Positions 21,446-31,419 of a stretch of 64,000 nucleotides of DNA are shown in pieces. The translations under genes and the position numbers were made by a program. The DNA comes from Lepiota brunneoincarnata (lineage: Eukaryota; Basidiomycota; Agaricomycetes; Agaricales; Agaricaceae). Position 1 is the stretch's first letter; each line of letters starts with the position of its first letter. The stretch is from contig JAEBUN010000007.1 in NCBI GenBank assembly GCA_023014365.1, forward strand, positions 992,001-1,056,000, read 5' to 3'. The notes under the pieces were generated by a model. That model saw only the letters and a list, made by a program, of their open reading frames with translations, ran no database searches and had not been told where the DNA came from.

Positions 21446-22541
21446 CCAACCTAACCCTGCCACCAATACCGTTGACGACCAACCAGACAGGACCAACAGT
21501 CCTTATATCATCCGGCATACCTTCCTTCCCTCCAACCAACCCGAGATACGATCCATCCTTCTACACGAAGTTCCCTTTCATATTACCGGAACCCGTCTTA
21601 AACGCAGTCCAGCGATGGTACCCCTGGTCGACACCTGCTGGAAGACATTTACTGCTCTTCTGTATCACAAGCGCCTCGTCCACGACCGAGCAACAGAATT
21701 CGAAGAACTATGCGCCACTATTCTTTCTAGCGCAACAGAGGAACAGGACCGCGATACCATTTCTGCCATGCTATCAACCGCTCTCACCGAATTCCCGTTC
21801 GAGAGTCCGATCCCAAGCCCGAGCAATGGAAGCGGAAGTCAGGACCGCCCTATCCTACCTATCGGGACCACCACCCAACCTTCCAACCCTCCCATGGTGG
21901 ATACGAGTAACCAACCATCAAGTGTTGTACAAACTATATCTGCTTCTAATGACGCCCCCATCGGGACTACCACCACTCACTTATCCACCACCCGAACTCG
22001 CTGCAATTGCTGCCGTCGATTCGGCCATATCAAAGCAGGATGCCCGCGCTACCAATGTCGATATTGTCGAAAGATTGCCCCAGGCCATTACGAGAAGCAC
22101 TGCGAGAGAAATCCTTACCAACATCAACCCGCAAGTATGGTACCTGGCCTGTATCGCCGCCCACGAGGAATACCAAGCAGAGCTCGATCCCTCACACGCG
22201 AAACCACAAACAACAATATTCGACACATTGTTGCAAGCACCGAGCAGCGCCCCGCTTCAGCCAGACCCCTCCGCACCCGAATTCAAAATGCCCCCGTCGT
22301 CATTCCGACCACCAACGCCACCACCACATCTGCTAGTGGAAGCCACCGACTTCCTGAATCGATCCTTCGGCACACCCGACACCATTCACTCCAGAGAACC
22401 CATCGTCATCGACCTCACCCAAGACCCGCCATCCCCAGACCACCAAGTTACCGAAGCGACTCCCCAGAACCCGACCCATACTTCGACTGGGACCCCATCG
22501 CCGAATCAAACATTACAGGAGAGCCTGTCGGACTATACTGA
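21327..22541 (+). CDS. ORF3 of element 2: zinc-knuckle protein of unknown role
   Basis: 404 residues from an ATG inside the pol 3' end. The central part has a CCHC knuckle, CNCCRRFGHIKAGC (C-x2-C-x4-H-x4-C), immediately followed by a second module, CRYCRKIAPGHYEKHC (C-x2-C-x6-H-x4-C). The flanks are Pro/Ser/Thr-rich and the protein ends in SNITGEPVGLY. The family-B elements encode the same architecture downstream of pol (35504-36709 and 32005-32869), ending in SNITGEPCGAF in element 3, although the rest has diverged strongly. Conservation of the knuckles, the C-terminal motif and the position argues for a real protein. It could be a second nucleic-acid chaperone or an accessory Gag. It is not env-like: I see no signal peptide or membrane segment. 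Confidence 0.75.
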   Translation: MTQPPNTRTTTPDLPEPDNDGRLLIRERIISLANRVEGNSQPNPATNTVDDQPDRTNSPYIIRHTFLPSNQPEIRSILLHEVPFHITGTRLKRSPAMVPLVDTCWKTFTALLYHKRLVHDRATEFEELCATILSSATEEQDRDTISAMLSTALTEFPFESPIPSPSNGSGSQDRPILPIGTTTQPSNPPMVDTSNQPSSVVQTISASNDAPIGTTTTHLSTTRTRCNCCRRFGHIKAGCPRYQCRYCRKIAPGHYEKHCERNPYQHQPASMVPGLYRRPRGIPSRARSLTRETTNNNIRHIVASTEQRPASARPLRTRIQNAPVVIPTTNATTTSASGSHRLPESILRHTRHHSLQRTHRHRPHPRPAIPRPPSYRSDSPEPDPYFDWDPIAESNITGEPVGLY

Positions 22542-22956
22542 GGATATGTCTGATGAGGACATCAGACCTTACGAAGGGGATAATGTTATGAACAGTCCAG
22601 ACCGGGAGGAACAAGAATTACTGTTCGACTTTACAAGATGGGTACAGGAGACTACAGACCAACTACGGGCACAAGAATACGAAGACGAGGAAGGGGAATA
22701 CTACACCGCCATGCAGGACCTGGCGAGAGAAGCAGGAATGGAGATAACCTTGGAGGATATATTGGAATACCCCGAGGACGAGGAAGATAACCATGGATCA
22801 ACCGATCCAACCTCCGATACGGATGGAAGCACCGAGAGAATGGAGAGCGAGAATGGAGAAGACTCCATGGAGATACAATCGGGAGAAGGAGATTATGAGT
22901 CAGAGGAAAGCGATGGAACATCGCACAGCAGTAGCGAGAGTACTGACTCATTGTAA
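21385..22956 (+). CDS. ORF4 of element 2: overlaps ORF3 in the +1 frame and runs into the 3' LTR
   Basis: 523 residues from an ATG 58 bp after that of ORF3, in the +1 frame relative to ORF3. The first ~385 residues overlap ORF3; the last ~125 lie in the LTR. The N-terminal part is hydrophobic/Pro-rich, then comes REPIVIDLTQD (possibly SUMO-interacting-motif-like, my guess), and the C-terminal third is very acidic (EYEDEEGEYY, MEITLEDILEYPED). The acidic part is conserved without frameshift in the diverged LTR at 46900-47227, including TDPTSDTDG. In family B the same +1 frame also stays largely open. There is no recognisable domain. It is a good candidate for a real overlapping gene. The 5' LTR repeats its last 123 codons starting with an ATG. 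Confidence 0.6.
   Translation: MDAFSSGKESYPWRTASKEIANLTLPPIPLTTNQTGPTVLISSGIPSFPPTNPRYDPSFYTKFPFILPEPVLNAVQRWYPWSTPAGRHLLLFCITSASSTTEQQNSKNYAPLFFLAQQRNRTAIPFLPCYQPLSPNSRSRVRSQARAMEAEVRTALSYLSGPPPNLPTLPWWIRVTNHQVLYKLYLLLMTPPSGLPPLTYPPPELAAIAAVDSAISKQDARATNVDIVERLPQAITRSTAREILTNINPQVWYLACIAAHEEYQAELDPSHAKPQTTIFDTLLQAPSSAPLQPDPSAPEFKMPPSSFRPPTPPPHLLVEATDFLNRSFGTPDTIHSREPIVIDLTQDPPSPDHQVTEATPQNPTHTSTGTPSPNQTLQESLSDYTEDMSDEDIRPYEGDNVMNSPDREEQELLFDFTRWVQETTDQLRAQEYEDEEGEYYTAMQDLAREAGMEITLEDILEYPEDEEDNHGSTDPTSDTDGSTERMESENGEDSMEIQSGEGDYESEESDGTSHSSSESTDSL
22573..22583 (+). other. Polypurine tract of element 2
   Basis: GAAGGGGATAA directly precedes the 3' LTR. Place and purine content fit the plus-strand primer. 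It also lies inside ORF4. Confidence 0.65.
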
Positions 22957-23281
22957 TATAAATAACGCTAGGATGCCATCAGCCAGGATGTGCATCATGG
23001 TCAGGACTGCGCACGACCAGTAGAACAGCCAAGTAACCTATAACGAGTATATAGCATCTCATAGGTATATAAGGCCTGTACAAGTAGAGATTAAAGCCTC
23101 AAGCTTTAATCTTGTTAACAGCGGTCGTTTACCTCTCTGCCTTAACTTGGCGTCTTCCCTCGTTATCTCATTGAGCGCGATCCACTAAGCTCTATAAGGC
23201 CAACCGTCTCGGACACCTTGTAGAGTGATTGAAGGCCGTCTCCAGTTATCCTCGGATACAGAAGGAGCACGGATCATAACA
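22584..23281 (+). repeat. 3' LTR of element 2
   Basis: 698 bp, no difference from 15040-15737 seen by eye. ORF4 enters it and stops at 22956. CCTTA follows at 23282-23286. Confidence 0.95.
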
Positions 23282-23610
23282 CCTTACAAAGAATGTTAAA
23301 GAAAGAAGTGGAGATGGAACAAGGATGAGAATGAAGGAAAACACAAGAAAATCAGAGATTACTAGCTACCATTCATTTTGTACTGTCCTGCCTTCCATCA
23401 TATTCTACAGGCAGTGTTCACTGGTTATTTCCAAGGGGTAGAGAACAGAGAGATGAGCCAGGAGGAGGGGGGGAAATATTGCTGATCTGAAATGATTTGA
23501 TCTAAGGCCACATGTTTCCTTTTTGGGAAAATTGTCGTACCAATGGTTTGTCAGGGTTTGTCTGAGATTGTTATGGAGAGGTGATTGGCTCAGCTATGCA
23601 AGCAGCCAGG
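23282..23610. other. No gene seen
   Basis: Sequence flanking element 2. It is purine-rich at first (GAAGAAGTGG-like), with few CpG sites. I find no coding frame or repeat structure here. Confidence 0.4.
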
Positions 23611-23916
23611 TAGCCACCTCTACAATGTCAAGATAACTACTGCAATTGGTGTGGAACAAGTCTAGGGGGAACGGTACCAGAAATTGTGAACCATTTCATA
23701 CTAGACTGCCCAGCATACGAAGATGAAAGGGACAACATGGCAAAAAAGATAGGAAGGGCAAACACACATGAGCTGGCAAGAATCTTCAAGATGGGGGATG
23801 GCATAAGAGAGCTGCTCAACTACATTCACACAATGAAGAGGCTCAAGAACTCATTCGATTTACTAAAAATCATCAACCTACAGAAGGAAGCACTTGAACA
23901 CAAAAGGGCAAAATGA
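23611..23916 (+). pseudogene. 3' end of a LINE-type reverse transcriptase ORF
   Basis: About 100 codons end in TGA at 23914-23916. They contain CNWCGTSLGG, then NHFILDC and PAYEDERD: a C-x2-C ... H-x4-C zinc motif followed by an arginine-containing helix, as found at the C-terminus of many non-LTR retrotransposon and related RT proteins. Upstream the frame meets a TAG and no RT core is present, so this is a 5'-truncated or decayed remnant. The tail is Lys/Leu-rich. The assignment rests on this motif alone. Confidence 0.5.
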
Positions 23917-24162
23917 ACCCACCAAAGCCTTTCTCTAATCACTCACCTAAGGTCAAGGCAATGACTGTCCTTTGGCAGTAAGAATGGGAACACAGAGAGA
24001 GGCAACCAATCCCCCACTGCTAGGCCAAATGCCAGTGACAAAAGGAGAAGACAGACAGGAATGTACAGTGAAGTAGGGAGGGTGAAGATACCCCAAACAG
24101 CATTTCCTTGCTGGACTACAAGGAGGAGCGAGCACTTGGGGTATGCCTTCAGTAGGGCTGGG

Positions 24163-24824
24163 TGTTAGAGCCGGTGCGGGTCGGGACTGAAGCGGAGGGT
24201 CAGGGTGGTATCCTTGATATAAGGTAACTGGGGGACAGGGCGAAGTCAGTACGTAGACTTCAGAACCAAGGCGGAGTACTTCGGGCAGGGGGTTGGACTT
24301 GCGGCCTCAGCTTATGTGCTGTGCCCTCCTGCTATCCTAGTCCGTATTTCAGGAAGTCGGAGCCAAAGCAGAGCGAGGCAGAAGAGAGGAGAGGATATGG
24401 AACAGGGAGCTGGTCTACTGCTCGATTTGATTATCAGACTGAAGAGTACAAGCCAAGTACCTACGGTATATATACTACTGGCCTTACAAACTATGACTCG
24501 TACTGACTATGTGTGGAGCGAAGCGGAGACTGATATAGTTACAAATGGATTATGAACGGATTACGAATGGAATGGAAACTGGTACAGGTATGGAGACTGA
24601 TAACGTATCTTGACTACAGACGGGAAATGGAGACTGGGAAATAGAGACACCAAGGGTCAGGTAACCATGGCACGTGTGGAGGTGGTCGTGTGATCGGGGC
24701 AGTGGGTTGCAGTCGGAGCAAGTCGGGGCCAAGTCAGAGGGCAGAGGGTTGTTGTGTGGAGCACACGTGGAGTCGAGAAGCCGAAGTATAATGGTTAAGC
24801 TCTGGGTTTGGCATGGATATGACA
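24163..24824 (-). repeat. Solo LTR of the element-1 family
   Basis: TGTTAGAGCC to GGATATGACA, 662 bp, with a perfect target duplication CTGGG at 24158-24162 and 24825-24829. It is more diverged from the element-1 LTRs than those are from each other, again mostly at former CpG sites. It is the product of recombination between two LTRs, which removed the internal part. Confidence 0.93.
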
Positions 24825-24829
24825 CTGGG

Positions 24830-25249
24830 GTATTTCACTGAGTTGATCAAGGAGCACAGGGGCCCTAAGGACTCCTTCATACATCGTAGATAACACAAAG
24901 TCCAACATGAGGTATATTCTTGAGGACTCTGAATCCTAAGGCTAAGTCATATCTGGGAGCCAGGGAACATGAAACAAGGGGAAACATCAAGTTTTCACTG
25001 CTATACTAGCAGAAATATAGGAAAGAGAAAGGAGAGGATATAAGAGATAGTGTGGGAGGCATTGTTTGGCCTCTCTACAACCTAATGAAAATGTGTTGAG
25101 GGCCAGATTCTGTGTGCAGGCAAGATTCTCAGTGAAACAAAACTCAGAAGTGTAGGATTTATAAAATATGTGCTACATAGCTACTTGAATACACCGTCTT
25201 TTATCCAAATCCAAAATTAGCCTTACAATATCCCATTATAAATGCTTAC
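24830..25249. other. No gene seen; CpG-poor flank of the transposase gene
   Basis: No frame, repeat or RNA gene can be supported. It is probably the 3' flank of the minus-strand gene that follows, or the end of its transposon. I could not find terminal inverted repeats. Confidence 0.35.
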
Positions 25250-26523
25250 TACCTTCCTTGGGTCCTCCTCCTTGCTCAGCTAGTAGCTTGAGGGACTTGA
25301 ATAGTCTCAACATTCATATCCTGTATGTGTTGTCGTTTTGAGTGGCATAGCTGGGGTATCTCTTCTTGATCAGAGCGTTTTCATTTCCCAACACCACCAC
25401 TACTCTTGTGGTCCCTGGGAGTTACAATTACTACCTTTTGGATTGGCCTTGGCTTGGGACAAGGGGGTGGAGGAGGTAATACCACCTTTACATAATCTTT
25501 GCTAGGCTAATAGATAGTGAGATCAAACAAAAACCATGCCCAGTAATCAAGATGCTTACCTCCAACTCATCATCATTTTCTGGCCAATCCCTATGATTCC
25601 AGTCACCTGGAACAAGTAAGTATGGGTTCCATATCTGTTGATGGTCCCCTGAATCCAATCCCCATTGCATATTCCCTGCATGTCCAGCATGTAATGATTG
25701 TTCGAACATTAACTCTTCCAAGCTTTGGATGCAGAGTTGATCTATGTCTTGCCCCACCCGTGATGCCTTTTTGACCTGGATAGTCCATACTTGCTCCATA
25801 ATCTCTTTGATCCGCCTCTCTGATGGCACATTTCCCATGCCTGTCCTCTGATGCAGTTGATGGGCAATAAGGAGTGTCACAGCATGGGAGAATCCAATGC
25901 CAGCAATCCACCGTTGCCGCTGTGAAGCATCACCATGGCATACCTCACAGTGTATCCAGTTTGAAATCATCCCCACATCCTGACAATTCAATGAGCCAAT
26001 GAAAGAAACACCTGATTGAGGGGAAAGCTTCTTCTAATATGTATACTGTCTTGCTGGAAATAGAGGATCAATTGGAATACTAGCTGGGTTAAAGACCATT
26101 TGGTGGAGCAAAGATAAATATGGCCATAAAGCCTGGTTGATTTCGCTTGTATACGGGATGGAAATTGGATCTTCGACCACCTGGTCACACAATTCAGGCA
26201 TATTACAAGCAAGCTGCCACTGTCCCAGCTAAGAAATGTTAGCAATATTCCAAGAGAAATGAAATAGGGCATACCCTGACTGCCTGCTGTGCCTTTGCTT
26301 GTCCCCATAGAGCTGTCACCAAATCCTTCTCTGGCACAACTGTGATCATGCCTGGTTTGAGTGATGTATTCTCAAACAAACAACCTCTCCACCACTTTAC
26401 CCTCCATTGCTCTCCATCATTTACCATACCAATCAACTGGACTGGGTACCAGAATGTGCCAAGTTGTGTGAGTGCGCCATGGCCAGGTCTATACAAGTTT
26501 TGGTGTTCAGTCACAATTAACAT
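25250..26523 (-). pseudogene. Giant transposase-type gene, C-terminal part
   Basis: Minus-strand exonic pieces continue the gene from 26754. 26523-26239 contains FWYPVQLIGMVNDGEQW and KWWRGCLFE, a PWWP/Tudor-like chromatin-reader pattern often attached to fungal transposon proteins. 25991-25488 contains CEVCHGDASQRQRWIAG and SHAVTLLIAHQLHQRTG. A last piece near 25480-25370 reads VVLPPPPPCPKPRPIQ. Introns between them look plausible but I could not fix all ends. Stops are present. Function is inferred only from neighbourhood. Confidence 0.45.
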
Positions 26524-26753
26524 TTGACAAGCTTACTGTAATCTTTTTCACCCAGGTCCTAGCTTCTCAGCTTCTCCAATACGTTGCCTACAAAATAGTA
26601 AGCCTCAGACAAAAAGATAGGTGAGAGCACTCACATTTGTATTGATCCAGGTTTTTCATTTATTGAAGGTAGAGTACAACGATGGCACTCAAACAGGCCC
26701 ATGGATAATAACATGCGACTTTCAACTTGTTGCAGGCAGGGAGTATGAGAGTG

Positions 26754-28499
26754 TCAGTGACATGTTTGGCACTTAGCCAAAGATCCATGGTCTTCGGAAT
26801 AGACATAGTCATACTTCCCCTGAACCCCACAGTTGTATCGGATGCGAACTGGATACAGATCTTCCACTTCAGAGTCTGTATCCCAGCCACCATGGTTTAA
26901 TGGTAAGGATTTGGTAGGTGGTGAGGATAGGAGGGTAGTGGTGGTAGTTGCATCCAAAAGTGATTCTAAAAGTACCATGTCCATATCTTCACCAAGTCTT
27001 CCAGCAGTTGCCAGTGGTTCAATAGGTAGAGTTGGAGGAATGTGTGCAAGAGTAGGATGAACATATTCAACAGTCTTTGTAGATGTGGGATTGCTCATCC
27101 ATGAACGATGCTGTGACTGCATTGGTACCAGGGGTCCATTGTAAGAAATAGTTGACTTTGGGGATATCTTGGGTGTTGAGAATTTAAAATTGAACAAGTT
27201 TGAACATTGCTGAATGCACTGGCAATAAAAGCAATCCTGAGCTTGTCGTCCACCACGGAGTTTATAGACAATGACATGATGGGAATAACCGTGAGGAAAG
27301 TGGAGACTGGTGAGTGGTGCCGTTGACTGGGAATTAGACACCTGTTTAACTCTGCCACCATTGTCCAAATCATTATAAGTGTATACACCTGGATTAGAGC
27401 GGTCTTTGTAGTGGGCGATGAAATGGTTTTGCATGGGATCTGTCAAACCAAAGCCTACAAGGTCATAGGCAACCTTGAACTTCTTTGCATCTCCTGGCCC
27501 AAGTGGCTCCAGATGGTCAGGGATATCCCAGTCCAGTTGAGTCCCATTTTGCCCAGGTGATAATTTGATTACAAGAACAATTGGCAGACTGACCACAAGA
27601 CAGGTAATATCAGTCTGTTCACCAGTGCAGAGCAGAGTTCCCTGAGATTGTCGCCAGCAGGAAGCACCAGTAGTTGTAGACTCTTGTTCCATTGCCATGA
27701 ATTGTTTGAACCAATTCACTAGGTTCCCTTCGAAGTGGGCATGGTCCCAAGCAGAGATGAGGATATCAGTCTGAGAGAGAAGGGAAGTATGGAGCTCCAG
27801 ATGACTTCCTTGAGTAGACTGATCACCATCACATGCACGAAATTGCACAGTCAAAGGAGCAAAGTATGCAAGGGGAATGATGGAGTCCTTGAAACATCCT
27901 TGGCTAGCATCCATCTTAAGTCCCTTCCAAAGCCATCCCTGCATATATGTCAGCATGAATTGAAGGATAGGCTAGTAGATACTTACAAAAAGAGAATGGA
28001 AACCAAACTCTTCCTGAATAATCTTTTGTAAACAGAGTTGGTGTTGCAATGAGTCCCGTTCATTTGAAAGCCAGGAAGAATCTCCATTGGACCAAGACCG
28101 TTGTAAAAAATGGTTGAAGATCTTGAATATTGGGGAGTTGGTATCCATGGTACTGATAACCTCTGCAAATTCAGGAATTGTGGTAGAAATTGAAATGTAG
28201 AGTAGCTGAAGAGAGGTATCCAGCCAACAGGAGTTTTCTTTCCACTGATAGCAGGCTGAACCCAAAACATTCCCAATTGCTGCTATGGTCTTGATTTTTT
28301 TCTGAGGGCTACTAGAATTCTTGGGTATAAGCTTTTTTGCTGTATCGGGAGCATGGCTATCATTAACAAATTTCTTGCTCAGTGATTTGGATTCGTGGCG
28401 CCATGATTTACGTTTGGAAGGTGACATCCCAAGTATATCAAGCTTGGCTTGATCCTTCTTCCACTTGTTAGCCTTGCCATAGTGTAGTGGTACCCCCAC
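26754..28499 (-). pseudogene. USP-like cysteine peptidase region of the same gene
   Basis: Exon 28499-27972 starts with a Lys-rich stretch and then has CYQWKENSCWLDTSLQLL, the N-terminal Cys box of ubiquitin-specific proteases (C19). Exon 27956-26754 (400 codons) contains HFIAHYKDRSNPGVYTYND, the matching His box with the Y-x-Y/D tail, followed by a low-complexity tail. The two boxes lie about 240 residues apart, as usual for compact USPs. USPs remove ubiquitin; here the domain is joined to a transposase, so it may counter modification of the transposase or of chromatin. Both key residues remain. Confidence 0.6.
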
Positions 28500-28524
28500 T
28501 GGAACAAGTCAACAATTAATCTTA

Positions 28525-29397
28525 TTAACCAAGTTTGAACTTACTTTGTTTGCTCTTGTAGTTATCCTCAAACCTAATGGCCCAACGGTAAAGTGATTGG
28601 ATGCCCTCAAAGAATTGTTGGTTCCGGCCAGCTGCAGCATAGAGCTGGAAGTGTAGGGGTTCTTGAGCATTAGTAGTTGTTGGTAGAACTTGCCATAGCT
28701 CTGGGTCCATTGTCACAAAGACAGGAAATATCATCTTGCCATGTCGAAGCCACCATAACAACCAATCTGCAACACCAGGGAACTCTGTAAGTAACCACTC
28801 TACTGTCTTCTGGAACTCCTCCATGGACTTGATTTTGGTTAGTTTGAGTGCTTCAGCAACAAACTCCTCCCTCTGGTGAATAGGGACAACTCCACTGATT
28901 CTTGATACTCGGGTAACTCCTCATCTATAATGCTCACCACATCCTCGGATTATTTTCTCTGCAGCTAGCCTAAGCTCTTCTCCTGTCCAGGGATCTTGGT
29001 TGGCTAAGCAGATTTCAACAAAGGCTTCAATGTAGCCTTCTCTTTGAGCATCACTGAAGTCCATAACCTGCAGGATATTAGATTCTAAAATGATCTGATG
29101 AAGATGAAGCTATACCGTTGCAAACATTCTATCTTGAACAGGAATTTTGTGGAGAGTGGCTTGGGCAATGATGGTTTGGAAAGTGCTGAGGAAATGTAGC
29201 CTGTAGTACTTGGCTGAGCCACCATCCATGAAAGACATCAGAATTGGAATCCATTTTTGAAGGACTGGGGAATAGATAGAGGACATCATCAGGGCCCAGC
29301 CACTGTCTGCCCAGAATCCATGAGCAGCACCAGCAACCATTCCACCACCAATATCCTCATCAGATTCATCATTCCGGTAGAGAGCCTGAGAAGCCAT
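28525..29397 (-). pseudogene. Transposase core region of the same gene
   Basis: 29397-29110 encodes GGGMVAGAAHGFWADSG, LMMSSIYSPVLQKWIPILMS and KYYRLHFLS. 29065-28860 adds VMDFSDAQREGY and RGCGEHYR. 28824-28525 has WLLWWLRHGKMIFP and LPTTTNAQEPLHFQLY. The succession of an Asp-bearing strand, a second D in MDFS and a helical GC..HY segment suggests an RNase H-fold DDE transposase of MULE-like type. Introns separate the pieces and some stops are present. The family name cannot be settled by eye; KDZ-type transposases are an alternative. Confidence 0.5.
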
Positions 29398-29553
29398 GAA
29401 GGGGGACTGGAAGCATATGATATTTTCTAGTCCAAATCATGAAGTTTTGATGAAATTTGGGTGCTCTCATGCAAATTCTTTCAAGCTAGTGAAGAATGGG
29501 TGAGGGTCTGGGAGTGTATGCTGCTTGATAACACGATTTCGTTCATAGGTTAC

Positions 29554-30668
29554 TCATCCTTGGTTGTGAAGTGCAGGTGAGATGACATTGACCAATTGTC
29601 CAGGTCCATTCAAGCTTCTGATACTGAATTGTAAAGCAGATGGTCCCATTTTTGGATGGTCTAGGACTATTTGATCAAATTTAGCCTCTTCATTAGCATC
29701 CAGATGGATGTTAGCAGGAGGATGAGGATGATTATGAATACCCTCCTGTATGAAGTACTTTCCTCCTTGCCAAGTATACACTGTGGACCAAACATCACAT
29801 TGCATCCAAAAGACTTCTTTCCCACAATTGCAACCTTCTTCAGACTGTTTTTGGCAGCTGGCTTTGGTAGTTTTTGGCCGTATAAGCATGTTGCAATTAG
29901 GGTCAATGCATTGAAAAATGCCTAGACATTCTCGCATTGACTTGAACCCTTTTTGCCATTCGGGAGCTTTATCCCAACCATTGTTACAGTTATGACCACC
30001 CTTGACCTCGAATGCCCAATGAATCAGTGGCCACTTGCCTTTGATGAGTTCATCAGGTGTAAAGTTCCGTTCAAAAGCTCCAACAGGAAAGTATGGCCAT
30101 GACTTCCTAGTCTTCTTCAATCCTTCCATTGGCTGTTGTGGGAGAGGAGGCTGAACTAACTGTCCAAGGCTGGCAAGTGTGGTGGATGGATTGGCTGGAA
30201 GAGAGGAATTCATAGAAGGGGAGGGTCCAGATATAATATGTGAAGTTGATGGAATAGAGGGAGTGATAAAATGATTAGGAATATGTGAAGGTGGTTGAGT
30301 CACAGGTTTTGTTTCAAGGGAGAATTGAGGGAGTAGAGGAAGTCCAGGGATAGTAATAGGATGGGTGGGGCCATGGTTGACCTGTGAATGGGGGGGCATA
30401 GATCCTGGCTGAGGCAATAATACTGATTGAAGTGCTTGAATAAGAACTTGTATGTCAGTTGTTTCTGTAACAAGTAAGTTTGTGTAAGTTAGCTTTTAAA
30501 TTAAAGTAAAATAACAAATGTGAGGTTGGATAAAGCTATTGTATGGATGGAATTGGTTGGGGGGCCATCTGTGGAGATTTGGGAGGTAGTGGTGGAGGGA
30601 TATCTTGTTCTGACTCGAAGAAGTACTTTGCACAGTGCTTAATGAATCCCTGCTATAATTTAGTATCA
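29554..30668 (-). pseudogene. N-terminal GCM/WRKY-like zinc domain of the giant transposase gene
   Basis: The main exon (about 30468-29554) has a Pro/Ser-rich start. Then comes a Cys/His domain: FQCIDPNCNMLIRPKT, CNCGKEVFWMQCDVW and EGIHNHPHPP. The C...C...C...C...HNHP order is that of GCM/WRKY/FLYWCH-type DNA-binding modules found at the N-terminus of MULE-like transposases. A preceding piece at about 30655-30550 reads HCAKYFFESEQDIPPPLPP. The frame goes on past 29554 through a TGA where CGA is likely ancestral. This end of the protein would bind the transposon ends. Confidence 0.55.
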
Positions 30669-31419
30669 TGACTTCATACAAGTTTAATTCTGACTTACAA
30701 AAACCATGGGAAAATTTATGTCTGGTACAGATAGTTGAGGTTTGGAATGAGAAGTAGGAACTCAAGGTAGAGTTAGAGAGCAGTGGAGAAGTAAAACTAT
30801 GTAGGGGGGATGTTGGAATATTTATTGGTGTACCAATGGTGTTTTATACTTCTAACTATGAGTCATATCCTCATTGTACGATATCCCAAGAGTAGCAGAA
30901 AACATGGGATACGGATCTTAAATATATTGAAAGAGCGGACATTGGTTTGAGAATGATGAAATATTGATCTTGCATGTATTGAAATGTGAGCAGGATTTGA
31001 ACCCTCAACCTCAAAAATGGAAATAACATGTTTGTACAGAGCTTGAAACACTAACCATTACACCATAGTGTTATTTTATGTAATATTTTGCTTATATGTA
31101 CCATAATAATCGATTTTATGAAAAATACCCACATAAATATATTACCTAAAGTTTGGAATTAAAAAATATCTTATGAGATTTATTTTTCAAATAAATAAAT
31201 AATGGTACACATCAGCATATACTGTCATTGGTTGGTAGGTCAGATGGGTGATAAGCTTGGACAAACACTTCTATTTCACTCTATACTGGCCCAATTATTA
31301 TATATATTACGGTAGAATGATGTATCAACATTGGAGTTTGAGTATTTGCTGGTGGGAACACAGTGACTGATGTGACTGTCTGAGCTTGTTGCCCACCTGA
31401 CCTACCAACCTACCACAGT
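30669..31419. other. AT-rich spacer without a protein gene
   Basis: Very AT-rich and almost free of CpG. It contains the tRNA-like pair of boxes listed separately and several ATAAATAAAT-like runs. No coding frame is convincing. Confidence 0.4.
30988..31075 (-). other. tRNA-like pol III promoter remnant (A and B boxes)
   Basis: The minus strand reads TGGTGTAATGGTTAG (31066-31052), a good A box, and GGTTCAAATCC (31003-30993), a B box with A where G is usual. The spacing of about 48 nt suits a tRNA or tRNA-derived SINE. The acceptor and T arms do not pair properly, so it is not a working tRNA. Confidence 0.35.

Larger units (their letters stand above)
15040..23281 (+). mobile_element. Element 2: young, apparently intact chromovirus with two extra ORFs (8.2 kb)
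   Basis: Two 698-bp LTRs (15040-15737 and 22584-23281) look identical by eye. The target duplication is CCTTA at 15035-15039 and 23282-23286. The order is LTR, self-priming site, long ATG-free leader, gag, -1 frameshift site, pol with protease, RT, RNase H, integrase and chromodomain, then overlapping ORF3 and ORF4, polypurine tract and LTR. All catalytic motifs checked are intact and CpG is abundant, unlike the older copies. It belongs to the Tf1/sushi-like chromoviruses. Identical LTRs imply a recent insertion, so it may be active. A distant relative of its LTR lies at 46900-47227 on the other strand. Confidence 0.95.

Noticed and set aside
21327..22541. ORF3 as an env-like gene because of its position after pol
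   Set aside because: No signal peptide, no transmembrane segment and no furin-type site; the zinc knuckles point to nucleic-acid binding.
30988..31075. Functional tRNA gene on the minus strand
   Set aside because: Acceptor, D and T arms do not pair; only the two promoter boxes fit. Kept as a remnant.
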